Assembly (NCBI GenBank): GCA_947460045.1
Contig: CANHGC010000070.1
Coordinates: 1-7,426, forward strand
Origin: Bacteroidota bacterium
GTDB lineage: Bacteria > Bacteroidota > Bacteroidia > NS11-12g > UBA955
Reading direction: 5' to 3'
DNA length: 7,426 nucleotides
A model generated the notes under the pieces. The model was not told the origin of the DNA. It did not search any database and worked only from the letters and a program-made list of their open reading frames with translations. Shown here piece by piece: positions 1 through 6,402 of this stretch. The position numbers and the translations under genes were made by a program. The stretch's first letter is position 1. Every line of letters starts with the position of its first letter.

Positions 1-468
1 CAGTGGATCGGTGGCTTATACTACCAAATTTTCCCCCACAAAGTAAAAAAGAAAGAGTATTTCGTGGTGATGCAATTCGATGGCCACAACATCAATTCCA
101 ACCGATCCATCATCGATGTGCTTAGTTTCGAGAAAGACGAAGAAGCCAGTGAACCCAATGTTTACAAACCCATTTGGGGCGCACCCCTTTTCCGCGATGG
201 CCTGGAAGACCCTTCAGAAGATTACCGCGTGATTTTTGAATACCATAAATCTTCTCGCATTCTGATGCGCTACGAGGAAGAAAAAAAGACCATTGTGTTC
301 GATGAAATCGGTCCGGCCTTCCCCTCTGCCGATGGCAATGCCTACTATTACATCCCCACGGGTGATTATTCAGGCTACAAACCCTCCAAGCGCGGCATTT
401 TCACCAAAGAAGCCCTCGAAGCCACCGATTTCGGTCAAGGCATCCCAAATCCAACCATTTTTCGCTGA
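1..468 (+). CDS. Conserved Bacteroidota protein of unknown function, 5'-truncated
   Basis: The frame is open from the first base of the window to a TGA at 466-468, so 155 residues of a longer protein are visible and the true start lies outside. An ATG at 70-72 exists, but the residues before it (a WIGGLYYQI-type strand and a following Tyr-rich strand) look like part of the fold, so I treat the gene as partial. Visible features are alternating hydrophobic/aromatic strands, a DGHN-SNRSIIDVL segment near the start, a GAPLFR segment, RVIFEY, and a PTGDYSGYKP-like tail. This pattern resembles uncharacterised proteins I recall from many Bacteroidota genomes, often exported and rich in beta strands. 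No catalytic motif is recognisable. Its stop directly abuts the stop of the convergent menF, and no terminator is visible between them. That it is a real gene is fairly sure; its function is unknown. Confidence 0.8.
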   Translation, partial: QWIGGLYYQIFPHKVKKKEYFVVMQFDGHNINSNRSIIDVLSFEKDEEASEPNVYKPIWGAPLFRDGLEDPSEDYRVIFEYHKSSRILMRYEEEKKTIVFDEIGPAFPSADGNAYYYIPTGDYSGYKPSKRGIFTKEALEATDFGQGIPNPTIFR

Positions 469-1509
469 TCACTCGGGCAAATATTGTCCCAACAAATCCA
501 TCTTCGCGCGGGTTTCCTGCCATTCCACTTCTACCTCTGAACCCGCGTTCACCCCGCATCCCGCAAACAGCGTATACCCGTTTTTTACGATTTTACTGCA
601 TCGCAAAGTCACGTAAAACACCGACTTCTGTGCACCAATCCATCCCAAATACCCCGCATACAAACCGCGGTCGAACCCCTCATTGCTTCTAAGCCACTCG
701 CACGCCAACTGCTGAGGATATCCGCCCACCGCTGGGGTAGGATGCAATTTCTCTAACAAGCGCCAAGGTCGAGGCGATACACCCCCAAATTGCCATTCCG
801 ATACCAAATGTTTGATATTCCCCATCGCCAACTCCCCCAATCGCGATTCTTCAGCACCCACAATGCCCGATGATGCCAAAGCCTCGGCGATAAACCTGCT
901 GGTCACCGTTTGCTCCAACCTCTCTTTGTCTGTCCACCCACTCTGCACCGCTGTCAATGTACCCGCCAACGCCATCACTTTGCCCACACCGCCTTCCACG
1001 GTCAACAAATTCTCTGGCGTAGCGCCCATCCAACAGCCCCATTCTGGATGCACAATCAAAAACAAAAATGCACTGGGGTGAGCATGGTGCAATTGCTCAA
1101 ATACCCGCCAAACTGCATCCGCATCCATCTCTATTTGGCTCGATTTCACCCGGGCCGCCACCGCTTTTTCTAAATGTCCCGAGGCGATTTCGGTGCGAAT
1201 CCCTTCGATCTCCCGCTCAAAAGCATCCCGAGAGGTGGTTGCCAACAATGGTTCCGTAATGAGCGCAGGAAAAATCAACGCCCACTTTTCGTAACACGCC
1301 ATCCAACCCGAAACACGCTCGCTCACCACTATGCACTGTGCATTCAAATTCTGATCGAACGGTTGTATACAAAACAAATCCCCCGAAACACCCAATAAAT
1401 CCGCAGGATTCGCAAGATTTCCTACCACAAATTGAGGCAAACTCTCTCCCGGTAAACGGAAAATCGCCCTCGCCTGTTGTATATTTGCCCCATCCTTCGT
1501 TAGTTCCAT
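469..1509 (-). CDS. menF: Isochorismate synthase (MenF/EntC family)
   Basis: This enzyme converts chorismate to isochorismate with Mg2+, the first committed step toward menaquinone (MenF) or catecholate siderophores (EntC). The 346 residues contain the chorismate-binding domain in order: EKAVAAR (Lys115, the expected general base), GATPENLL (Glu166, the expected general acid), LAGT (181-184), LHPTPAVGG (255-263), YAGYLGW (284-290) and the C-terminal E-x2-E pair (Glu329/Glu332) expected to bind Mg2+. LHPTPAVGG marks the isochorismate synthase branch and separates it from TrpE and PabB. The N-terminal part is short compared with enterobacterial MenF. The ATG is fixed by an in-frame TAG two codons upstream (1513-1515). 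No other men or ent gene is in the window; menaquinone is the likelier role, because it is the usual quinone of this phylum, but that is inference. It is divergent from the phosphatase gene and convergent with the gene on its left. Confidence 0.93.
   Translation of the reverse strand: MELTKDGANIQQARAIFRLPGESLPQFVVGNLANPADLLGVSGDLFCIQPFDQNLNAQCIVVSERVSGWMACYEKWALIFPALITEPLLATTSRDAFEREIEGIRTEIASGHLEKAVAARVKSSQIEMDADAVWRVFEQLHHAHPSAFLFLIVHPEWGCWMGATPENLLTVEGGVGKVMALAGTLTAVQSGWTDKERLEQTVTSRFIAEALASSGIVGAEESRLGELAMGNIKHLVSEWQFGGVSPRPWRLLEKLHPTPAVGGYPQQLACEWLRSNEGFDRGLYAGYLGWIGAQKSVFYVTLRCSKIVKNGYTLFAGCGVNAGSEVEVEWQETRAKMDLLGQYLPE
1480..1487 (+). promoter_or_regulatory. Candidate -7 promoter box for the phosphatase-ferredoxin genes
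   Basis: TATATTTG is an exact match to the Bacteroidota -7 consensus TAnnTTTG, pointing toward the phosphatase. It lies inside the first codons of menF on the opposite strand. Transcription would begin near 1493, giving a leader of about 30 bases to the ATG at 1524. No TTG is present at the usual -33 distance, so this is a half-promoter by eye and could be chance. Confidence 0.4.
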
Positions 1510-1523
1510 TTTCTATTGATCCC

Positions 1524-2168
1524 ATGCAAAGTTCACCCTCCCACGCCATAAAAACAATGTATATCATCCGGCATGGGGAAACCAATTACAATCGATTGGG
1601 CATCGTGCAAGGTTCTGGCGTAGATACCGATATCAATGAACTCGGCCAACAACAAGCCGATGCATTCTATCAAGCCTACAAACACATCCCTTTTCAACGG
1701 ATTTTTGTGAGCTCCCTCAAACGCACACACCAAACAGTAGCGCCCTTCGCCCCGCACAACATCCCCACTCAAATCATCCCAGAACTCAATGAGATCAATT
1801 GGGGCGTTTTAGAAGGTCAGCAGCCCAGCGAACATTCACGCCAAGAATTCTATGCGATGTTGCAAAGATGGCGAAACGGAGAACTCAACCAAGCCATCAA
1901 CGGCGGCGAAACACCCGTAGCGATGGTGAAACGTCAAAAGCAAGGACTCAAAAAAATCGAAACCAGCCCCGAAAACCCCATCCTCATTTGTATGCATGGC
2001 CGGGCTTTGAGAGGTTTCCTGTGTTTGCTCACCAACACACCCCTTCACCAAATGGACGATTTCGAACACAACAACGTGTGCCTTTATATCGTGGAAAAAC
2101 ACCCCCACGAATCCCATTACCGCGTGAAAGTAAAAAACAGCCTCGATCACCTCACCCACCTGCGTTAA
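1524..2168 (+). CDS. Histidine phosphatase family protein (phosphoglycerate mutase-like)
   Basis: A branch-1 histidine phosphatase that transfers phosphate from a substrate through a phospho-histidine; the substrate cannot be read from the sequence. From the ATG at 1524 it has 214 residues. The signature RHGET puts the phospho-acceptor at His17 with Arg16. Other expected active-site residues are Arg67 (in SLKRTHQT), Glu90 (in LNEINWG, the likely proton donor) and the second histidine His158 (in CMHGRALRG). The length fits small CobC/GpmB/SixA-like enzymes, not the larger dPGM. Start choice is uncertain: ATG 1524 keeps the Lys-Thr that commonly precedes the first strand, while ATG 1557 begins at MYIIRHG. 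The frame stays open upstream to 1338, but that part is antisense to menF and I exclude it. The ferredoxin gene follows after 5 bases, so the two are probably cotranscribed. Confidence 0.88.
   Translation: MQSSPSHAIKTMYIIRHGETNYNRLGIVQGSGVDTDINELGQQQADAFYQAYKHIPFQRIFVSSLKRTHQTVAPFAPHNIPTQIIPELNEINWGVLEGQQPSEHSRQEFYAMLQRWRNGELNQAINGGETPVAMVKRQKQGLKKIETSPENPILICMHGRALRGFLCLLTNTPLHQMDDFEHNNVCLYIVEKHPHESHYRVKVKNSLDHLTHLR
1527..1557 (-). promoter_or_regulatory. Candidate menF promoter (TTG-N20-GAACTTTG)
   Basis: On the minus strand GAACTTTG (1527-1534) matches TAnnTTTG at all but the first base, and TTG (1555-1557) lies exactly 20 bases upstream. The same 20-base spacing occurs in the rplM and rpsT promoters of this window. 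The predicted start is near 1520, leaving a leader of only about ten bases before the menF ATG. The promoter overlaps the start of the phosphatase coding sequence. Confidence 0.5.
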
Positions 2169-2173
2169 CCCTC

Positions 2174-2506
2174 ATGGACGATCAAACCATCCTCATTCAC
2201 ATCACAGACCGACAAGGCATAGAAACCGCCTTCGAAGCACCCACCGATATGGGCCTCAACTTGATGGATTTTTGTAGAGCCGTTGAACTCCCCGTAAAAG
2301 GCGAATGCGGCGGCATGGCCATGTGCGCAACTTGCCAAGTGTATGTGCTGAGCGAACATCAATTACCTGAACCCACAGACGATGAACTGGGCATGCTCGA
2401 TCAAGCCTTCTTTGTGAAAAATAACAGTAGGTTGGGATGCCAAATTCACCTCCACAAAGCATTGAACGGACTCAAAGTTCAACTCGCTCCAGAAATTGAT
2501 GGATAA
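2174..2506 (+). CDS. 2Fe-2S ferredoxin, adrenodoxin type
   Basis: A small cytoplasmic one-electron carrier of 110 residues. Four cysteines fit the adrenodoxin-type [2Fe-2S] pattern: Cys45, Cys51 and Cys54 (C-x5-C-x2-C, in a GECGGMAMC loop) and Cys89 after a 34-residue gap (in SRLGCQI). Cys34 is extra and unlikely to be a ligand. The run of acidic residues between the third and fourth cysteines (PEPTDDELGMLDQ) is where adrenodoxin-like ferredoxins dock their reductase or acceptor. The usual iron-sulfur assembly (isc) neighbours of bacterial adrenodoxin-type ferredoxins are absent. The ATG lies 5 bases after the phosphatase stop, so it is probably translated from the same mRNA. The partner enzymes are unknown. 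No terminator is visible between this gene and the rpsT promoter, so some read-through into rpsT is possible. Confidence 0.93.
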   Translation: MDDQTILIHITDRQGIETAFEAPTDMGLNLMDFCRAVELPVKGECGGMAMCATCQVYVLSEHQLPEPTDDELGMLDQAFFVKNNSRLGCQIHLHKALNGLKVQLAPEIDG

Positions 2507-2519
2507 ATTTTCAAATATG

Positions 2520-2550
2520 TTGTTGAATTCATTGCATTTGGTTATCTTTG
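2520..2550 (+). promoter_or_regulatory. rpsT promoter (TTG-N20-TATCTTTG)
   Basis: TATCTTTG at 2543-2550 matches the Bacteroidota -7 box TAnnTTTG exactly. TTG at 2520-2522 lies 20 bases upstream, and a second TTG at 2523-2525 gives a spacing of 17. Transcription would start near 2556, leaving a leader of only about a dozen bases, which leaves no room for a structured S20 leader. Confidence 0.75.
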
Positions 2551-2568
2551 CAGTCCTTTTTAACAGAA

Positions 2569-2823
2569 ATGGCAAATCATAAGTCCGCAATCAAGAGAAT
2601 CAGAGCCAACGCTGCCAAGCGTGACCTCAACCGCTACCAGCACAAAACTGCTCGTAATATCGTTAAGACCATCCGCAAAGCCACCAGCAAAGACGAGGCT
2701 TTGAAGTTGTTGACCAACGCATTCTCTGCATTGGACAAGTTGGCGAAGCGCAACGTAATCCACAAAAACAAAGCTGGCAACTTGAAGTCAAGTTTGCAAA
2801 AGCACGTGAACTCTTTGGCGTAA
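2569..2823 (+). CDS. rpsT: 30S ribosomal protein S20
   Basis: S20 is a primary 16S rRNA-binding protein that bundles the 5' and 3' minor domains of the small subunit. The 84 residues are of normal length, highly basic and all-helical, beginning with the diagnostic MANHKSAIKR and containing a KKxx-poor but Lys/Arg-rich first helix plus the VIHKNKAG-x-LKSSL motif in the C-terminal half. The ATG at 2569 gives the canonical N-terminus; a TTG seven codons upstream is in frame but overlaps the promoter and is rejected. The gene is a single-gene unit with its own promoter and terminator. It converges on the minus-strand pyrH unit. Confidence 0.97.
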   Translation: MANHKSAIKRIRANAAKRDLNRYQHKTARNIVKTIRKATSKDEALKLLTNAFSALDKLAKRNVIHKNKAGNLKSSLQKHVNSLA

Positions 2824-2846
2824 GCCCAATCAGTTCCTTAGATATT

Positions 2847-2880
2847 AAAAAAGACGACCATTGGTCGTCTTTTTTGTTTT
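2847..2880. terminator. Bidirectional intrinsic terminator between rpsT and the alpha-CTD-like gene
   Basis: A perfect inverted repeat, GACGACC (2853-2859) and GGTCGTC (2863-2869), closes over a 3-base loop and is flanked by A6 (2847-2852) and T6 (2870-2875, with four more T after one G). The A and T tracts make it read as a stem plus U-tract on both strands. It sits 23 bases after the rpsT stop and about 20 bases past the stop of the convergent small gene, so it can serve both. Confidence 0.92.
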
Positions 2881-2900
2881 GTCCTAGCCACGAGTAACAA

Positions 2901-3161
2901 TTACTTGTCCCAAGTAATCCCAAGGGCCAACAGTCCCTCCTCTATCCGCTGTAAACCGGTATTTCCCATACCGTGAGCTGCCGACACCTCAGCGCGCGTA
3001 TATAACAACAAATCCTCAATCGTATTGATGTTCAACGAAAGCAAAGCACGAAGGGCTGGCGAAGCCAGCCCCCATGATAAAATACGTGTATCCATTTGTT
3101 GGCAACGATGTGCCATCGTCTGCTGTAAATGCTGATTCAATTGCAAATTACATCGACTCAT
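2901..3161 (-). CDS. Small protein with a helix-hairpin-helix domain like the RNA polymerase alpha CTD
   Basis: The 86 residues fall into a polar, Gln-rich N-terminal part (1-28) and a compact domain (about 31-86) with the order seen in the RpoA C-terminal domain: helix (PALRALLSL), I-x-TIEDLL, Y-TRAEV, a GMG hairpin turn (64-66), then a last helix ending in LGI. The I-x-TI-x-DL...T-x-x-E...G pattern fits the HhH fold of alpha-CTD. However, aligned by eye, the E. coli DNA-contact residues Arg265, Lys298 and Ser299 are not conserved (Pro35, Thr68 and Gly69 stand there). Promoter binding in the alpha-CTD manner is therefore not predicted, although non-specific nucleic-acid binding is possible. 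Small free-standing proteins of this type occur in many bacteria with no settled role, as far as I know. The ATG lies 8 bases after the pyrH stop, so it is probably cotranscribed. A GC-rich hairpin is embedded at codons 31-37. Confidence 0.8.
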   Translation of the reverse strand: MSRCNLQLNQHLQQTMAHRCQQMDTRILSWGLASPALRALLSLNINTIEDLLLYTRAEVSAAHGMGNTGLQRIEEGLLALGITWDK

Positions 3162-3169
3162 AAAAGCAA

Positions 3170-3880
3170 TTAATCAATCACCAATGTGCCCACCTTTTCG
3201 CCAGATACCAAACGCATCAAATTGCCTGGGGTATTCATATCAAAAACCACAATGGGTTTGTTGTTTTCCTGACAAAGCGTAATGGCCGTAAGATCCATCA
3301 CCTCCAAGCCCAAATCATAGACCTTTTTGAAAGAAATTTCGTCATATTTCACAGCAGTTGGATTCTTTTCAGGATCGCTATCATAGATGCCATCTACACG
3401 CGTTCCTTTGATTACAACATCTGCCTCGATCTCTACAGCGCGCAATGAAGCCGCCGTATCTGTTGTGAAATAAGGATTACCAGTACCTGCACCAAAAATC
3501 ACTACCCTACCCTTTTCCAAATGACGCATTGCACGTCTGCGAATGAAAGGCTCAGAAATTTGCTCCATTTTAATGGCCGATAACAATCGGGTGGTTAAAC
3601 CAGCCTTTTCAAAAGACCCCTGCAACGCCATCGCGTTGATCATGGTTGCCAGCATACCCATATAATCACCAGTTGCACGGTCCACAACACCCCCTTGAGC
3701 GCCTTGAACCCCGCGGAATATGTTTCCACCACCAATCACCACCGCTACTTCCACTCCCGCATCCACAACACTCTTTACCTCTTTCGCATAAGCCTCCAAC
3801 ACTTTCGCATCGATTCCGTAGGATTGAGTGCCCAATAAGGCCTCTCCACTCAATTTCAATAATACTCTTTTGAATTTCAT
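3170..3880 (-). CDS. pyrH: UMP kinase
   Basis: PyrH phosphorylates UMP to UDP with ATP, the first dedicated step from UMP to all pyrimidine nucleotides, in the cytoplasm as a hexamer. The 236 residues are normal for the bacterial enzyme and show amino-acid-kinase family motifs: KLSGEAL (9-15, phosphate binding), GGGNIFRG (50-57), GDYMGMLAT (71-79, UMP site), [15 protein letters not shown] (130-144) and VDGIYDSDP (162-170). The ATG at 3880 gives the usual [13 protein letters not shown] start; a TTG seven codons upstream is in frame but abuts the tsf terminator and is rejected. It lies downstream of tsf, as in the widespread rpsB-tsf-pyrH-frr order, but the tsf terminator intervenes, and frr is replaced by the small alpha-CTD-like gene. 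No good promoter box is visible between the terminator and the ATG, so expression may depend on terminator read-through or a divergent promoter. Confidence 0.97.
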   Translation of the reverse strand: MKFKRVLLKLSGEALLGTQSYGIDAKVLEAYAKEVKSVVDAGVEVAVVIGGGNIFRGVQGAQGGVVDRATGDYMGMLATMINAMALQGSFEKAGLTTRLLSAIKMEQISEPFIRRRAMRHLEKGRVVIFGAGTGNPYFTTDTAASLRAVEIEADVVIKGTRVDGIYDSDPEKNPTAVKYDEISFKKVYDLGLEVMDLTAITLCQENNKPIVVFDMNTPGNLMRLVSGEKVGTLVID

Positions 3881-3899
3881 TTGACGTTGTAATATTAGC

Positions 3900-3926
3900 A
3901 AAAAAAATCCCTCTTTCGAGGGATTT
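3900..3926 (-). terminator. Intrinsic terminator after tsf
   Basis: On the minus strand a 9-bp stem, AAATCCCTC paired with GAGGGATTT (plus-strand arms 3918-3926 and 3905-3913), closes over a GAAA tetraloop of the stable GNRA class. The downstream arm runs into an unbroken T tract ending at 3900. It begins 13 bases after the tsf stop and ends about 20 bases before the pyrH start, separating the ribosomal operon from pyrH. Confidence 0.92.
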
Positions 3927-3938
3927 GATATTTCTTAA

Positions 3939-4772
3939 TTAACCGAGCTGAACTCGCTTGAAACTTGATACGGTGAGACCAGGCTCAACACCCGACAAAT
4001 ATTTCTCGATGGTCAAAGAACCATCTTTTACGAAATCTTGTGCCAACAAGGTAGATTCCTTGAAGAACTTCTCCAACTTACCGGTAGCGATACGATCAAT
4101 CATGGCTTCAGGCTTACCTTCAGCACGTGCTTGCTCACGACCGATTTCCAATTCGCGCTCGATGGTCTTAGCATCTACACTGTCGCGATTCACAGCCACA
4201 GGGTTCATAGCAGCAATTTGCATCGCTACATCTTTACCCGCAGTGTGGTTGCTATCGTTGGCTGCATTGTTCAATTCTACCAACACACCCATGCGATTTG
4301 CACCGTGAATGTATGATACCACGTTTGAACCTTCTACCAACTCATACTTCGTTACATCGATCTTCTCACCAATCTTAGCAACTTCTTCCATCAAACGATC
4401 CGCAATGCTAACACCGTCGATGGTCAATGCCTTCAACGCGTCCACATCAGCAGGTTTGTTTTCCAAAGCCACTGTAGCGATATTTTTCGCCATTGCCACG
4501 AAATTTTCATTCTTGGCAACAAAATCAGTTTCGCAACTCACCAACACAATCACACCCGCACTGCGAGCATCATTGGTCAATGCAATCACACAACCTTCAG
4601 TTGCTTCACGATCGGCACGCTTGGCTGCAATCTTTGCACCTTTCTTGCGCAAAAAATCTACTGCAGCTTCAAAGTCACCGTTGGTTTCAACCAAAGCATT
4701 TTTACAATCCATCATACCCGCACCAGTCATCTGGCGGAGCTTGTTTACTTCTGATGCACTAATTGTTGTCAT
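3939..4772 (-). CDS. tsf: Translation elongation factor Ts
   Basis: EF-Ts is the nucleotide exchange factor that releases GDP from EF-Tu. The 277 residues match the usual two-domain length. The N-terminal UBA-like domain carries VNKLRQMTGAGMMDCKNAL (residues 9-27), followed by the FLRKKG-x-KIAAKRADR segment. The core begins with CETDFVAKN, whose TDFV (82-85) is the EF-Tu contact motif. The C-terminal part has the family's ESTLLAQDFVKD motif before the end. The ATG at 4772 gives the canonical N-terminus. It is 14 bases downstream of rpsB and is the last gene of the rplM-rpsI-rpsB-tsf operon, closed by a hairpin terminator. Confidence 0.98.
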   Translation of the reverse strand: MTTISASEVNKLRQMTGAGMMDCKNALVETNGDFEAAVDFLRKKGAKIAAKRADREATEGCVIALTNDARSAGVIVLVSCETDFVAKNENFVAMAKNIATVALENKPADVDALKALTIDGVSIADRLMEEVAKIGEKIDVTKYELVEGSNVVSYIHGANRMGVLVELNNAANDSNHTAGKDVAMQIAAMNPVAVNRDSVDAKTIERELEIGREQARAEGKPEAMIDRIATGKLEKFFKESTLLAQDFVKDGSLTIEKYLSGVEPGLTVSSFKRVQLG

Positions 4773-4786
4773 ATCAATAAATTCAA

Positions 4787-5533
4787 TTAAGCTTCAGCAG
4801 CAACTTCTTTTTCAGCCACTGGAGCCGCTTCATCTTCTGATTTTTCACGCTTGCGCTCCATGGTACCTTCGATGATCGCATCAGCGATTTCACGGGCAAT
4901 CAATTGGATCGACTTAGATGCATCATCATTTCCAGGGATAGAATAGTCTACAACCGTTGGATCTGAGTTTGTATCTACCAAAGCGATGGTTGGGATACCC
5001 AAACGAGTAGCCTCAGATACCGCAATGTGCTCGCGCTTCACGTCGATAATGAAAATTGCACCAGGCAATTTGGTCATATCTTCGATACCGCCCAAAATCA
5101 TATTCAATTTTGCCTTTTCACGGTCCAACATCAAACGCTCCTTCTTGTTGATACGCTCAAACGTACCATCCGTAGCCATCTTGTCGATGTTTTGCATACG
5201 CTTGATACTTTTACGCACCGTTTGGAAGTTCGTTAACATACCACCCAACCAACGCTCGGTTGTGAAAGGCATGTTGGCGCGCTTGGCCTCCTCAGCCACG
5301 ATTTCTTTTGCTTGCTTCTTAGTAGCAACAAACAAAACTCTACGGCCTGAACGAGCAATATTCTTAGCAGCGGCTTTCGCCTCTTCTAATTTACTTTCGG
5401 TTTTTTTAAGGTCAATGATGTGGATACCATTCTGTTCCATAAAAATATATGGAGCCATTTTTGGATTCCATTTGCGGGTAAGGTGACCAAAATGTACACC
5501 TGCTTCCAACAAATCTTGCTGAGTATATGCCAT
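4787..5533 (-). CDS. rpsB: 30S ribosomal protein S2
   Basis: S2 joins the small subunit late, near the head-body junction close to S1 and the mRNA exit. The 248 residues show the family signatures: the N-terminal [19 protein letters not shown] (8-26), [12 protein letters not shown] (31-42), [11 protein letters not shown] (93-103), a coiled-coil segment rich in Lys/Glu (about 105-145), and LVDTNSDP (185-192) with IPGNDDA. The tail after residue 230 is acidic and Ala/Glu-rich, which is variable in the family. The ATG at 5533 gives the standard start. It begins 8 bases after the rpsI stop, so there is no room for the autoregulatory S2 leader known from other phyla. Confidence 0.98.
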   Translation of the reverse strand: MAYTQQDLLEAGVHFGHLTRKWNPKMAPYIFMEQNGIHIIDLKKTESKLEEAKAAAKNIARSGRRVLFVATKKQAKEIVAEEAKRANMPFTTERWLGGMLTNFQTVRKSIKRMQNIDKMATDGTFERINKKERLMLDREKAKLNMILGGIEDMTKLPGAIFIIDVKREHIAVSEATRLGIPTIALVDTNSDPTVVDYSIPGNDDASKSIQLIAREIADAIIEGTMERKREKSEDEAAPVAEKEVAAEA

Positions 5534-5541
5534 GAGTATAA

Positions 5542-5922
5542 TTAACGTTTAGAGAACTGGAAGCGACGACGAGCCTTTTTCTGACCTGGCTTTTTACGCT
5601 CAACCACACGTGAATCACGTGTCATGAAGCCTGCCTGTCTCAAAGGTGATTTCAATTCTGCATTGATATCTACCAACGCCTTCGAAATGGCCAAACGAAC
5701 CGCTTGCGCTTGTCCGCTTACACCACCCCCACAAACATTTACCTGAATGTCGTACTTGCCGGCATTCTCTGTCAATGTCATTGGAGCCTGAATGGCTGAT
5801 TGGTGCCAAGGAAGTGGGAAGTATACTTCCAACGCCTTCTTGTTTACAATAATGGTTCCGTTACCTTCTTTCAGGTATACGCGTGCTACAGCGGCTTTTC
5901 TTCTGCCTGAGGTGTTTATCAT
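5542..5922 (-). CDS. rpsI: 30S ribosomal protein S9
   Basis: S9 sits in the head of the small subunit; its C-terminal tail reaches the P site and touches the tRNA anticodon loop. The 126 residues are normal in length and contain the start [13 protein letters not shown], the core [19 protein letters not shown] (65-83), [13 protein letters not shown] (101-113) and a basic tail ending in FSKR, whose terminal SKR is the conserved P-site contact. The ATG at 5922 lies 5 bases after the rplM stop, as expected for the near-universal rplM-rpsI pair. No separate promoter is seen. Confidence 0.98.
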   Translation of the reverse strand: MINTSGRRKAAVARVYLKEGNGTIIVNKKALEVYFPLPWHQSAIQAPMTLTENAGKYDIQVNVCGGGVSGQAQAVRLAISKALVDINAELKSPLRQAGFMTRDSRVVERKKPGQKKARRRFQFSKR

Positions 5923-5927
5923 ATGGC

Positions 5928-6371
5928 TCAGTTTTCAGTATTCATTACTTTGGGTTGTTGTGCAGCATGAGGATGATCAGTTCCCTCGTACACAAACAAA
6001 TTGGTAAACAAACGACGGCCCAAACGATTCTTAGGCAACATCCCTTTTACCGCCATCTCAATCAAACGCGCTGGCTTTACGTTCTTCGCCAAGGTGCTTC
6101 TCTGTCCACCAGGAAATCCTGTGTGACGCAAATACTCCTTCTTGTCGAACTTGCCCGCAGTCATCACAACATGAGCAGCGTTGATCACAATTACATTGTC
6201 ACCACAATCAACGTGCGGTGTGTAAGATGGCTTGTTCTTGCCTCGGAGAACCGATGCAATTTGAGAGGCCATACGGCCTAATGTCTGTCCATTTGCGTCA
6301 ACAACAAACCACTGCTTGTCGGCAGTCATTTTGTTAACCGAAACGGTTTTGTATGTACTCAGCGGATTCAC
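5928..6371 (-). CDS. rplM: 50S ribosomal protein L13
   Basis: L13 is an early-assembling large-subunit protein that binds 23S rRNA. The 147 residues include WFVVDANGQTLGRMAS (21-36), TPHVDCGDNVIVINA (51-65), HTGFPGG (83-89) and VKGMLPKNRLGRR (108-120). I take the GTG at 6371 as the start, because Bacteroidota L13 proteins begin with an NTLSYKTVSxNK-like segment and this frame supplies NPLSTYKTVSVNK; the first ATG (6329) would remove it. The stretch between promoter and start is about 25-30 bases with no obvious leader structure. A small hairpin (arms 6336-6340 and 6344-6348) lies in codons 8-12. It is the first gene of the rplM-rpsI-rpsB-tsf operon. Confidence 0.97.
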   Translation of the reverse strand: MNPLSTYKTVSVNKMTADKQWFVVDANGQTLGRMASQIASVLRGKNKPSYTPHVDCGDNVIVINAAHVVMTAGKFDKKEYLRHTGFPGGQRSTLAKNVKPARLIEMAVKGMLPKNRLGRRLFTNLFVYEGTDHPHAAQQPKVMNTEN

Positions 6372-6402
6372 GTTTGTAATTCTTACTTAGTTTTTGGGGT
6401 TG

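Noticed and set aside
1338..1523. In-frame upstream extension of the phosphatase gene
   Set aside because: It is entirely antisense to the start of menF, shows no family resemblance, and precedes the conserved first strand; it is an open shadow frame.
1799..2173. Upstream extension of the ferredoxin frame
   Set aside because: It overlaps the phosphatase in another frame and encodes Arg/Pro-rich sequence; the ferredoxin fold begins at the ATG 2174.
2507..2519. Terminator after the ferredoxin gene
   Set aside because: The AT-rich bases after the stop form no stem, and the rpsT promoter begins almost at once.
4309..4875. Long plus-strand open frame (188 codons) opposite tsf and rpsB
   Set aside because: Its product is low-complexity Ser/Ala/Phe-rich sequence typical of the antisense of Lys/Glu/Ala-rich proteins, and it spans two well-supported genes.
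5606..5622. Perfect 7-base inverted repeat ACACGTG/CACGTGT in rpsI
   Set aside because: It encodes the highly conserved TRDSRV peptide; the two CGT arginine codons and neighbouring bases explain the symmetry without a separate function.
6372..6402. Possible ribosomal-protein leader RNA before rplM
   Set aside because: The predicted transcript start leaves under 30 bases before the GTG and no stem is visible there, so a structured leader cannot be supported.
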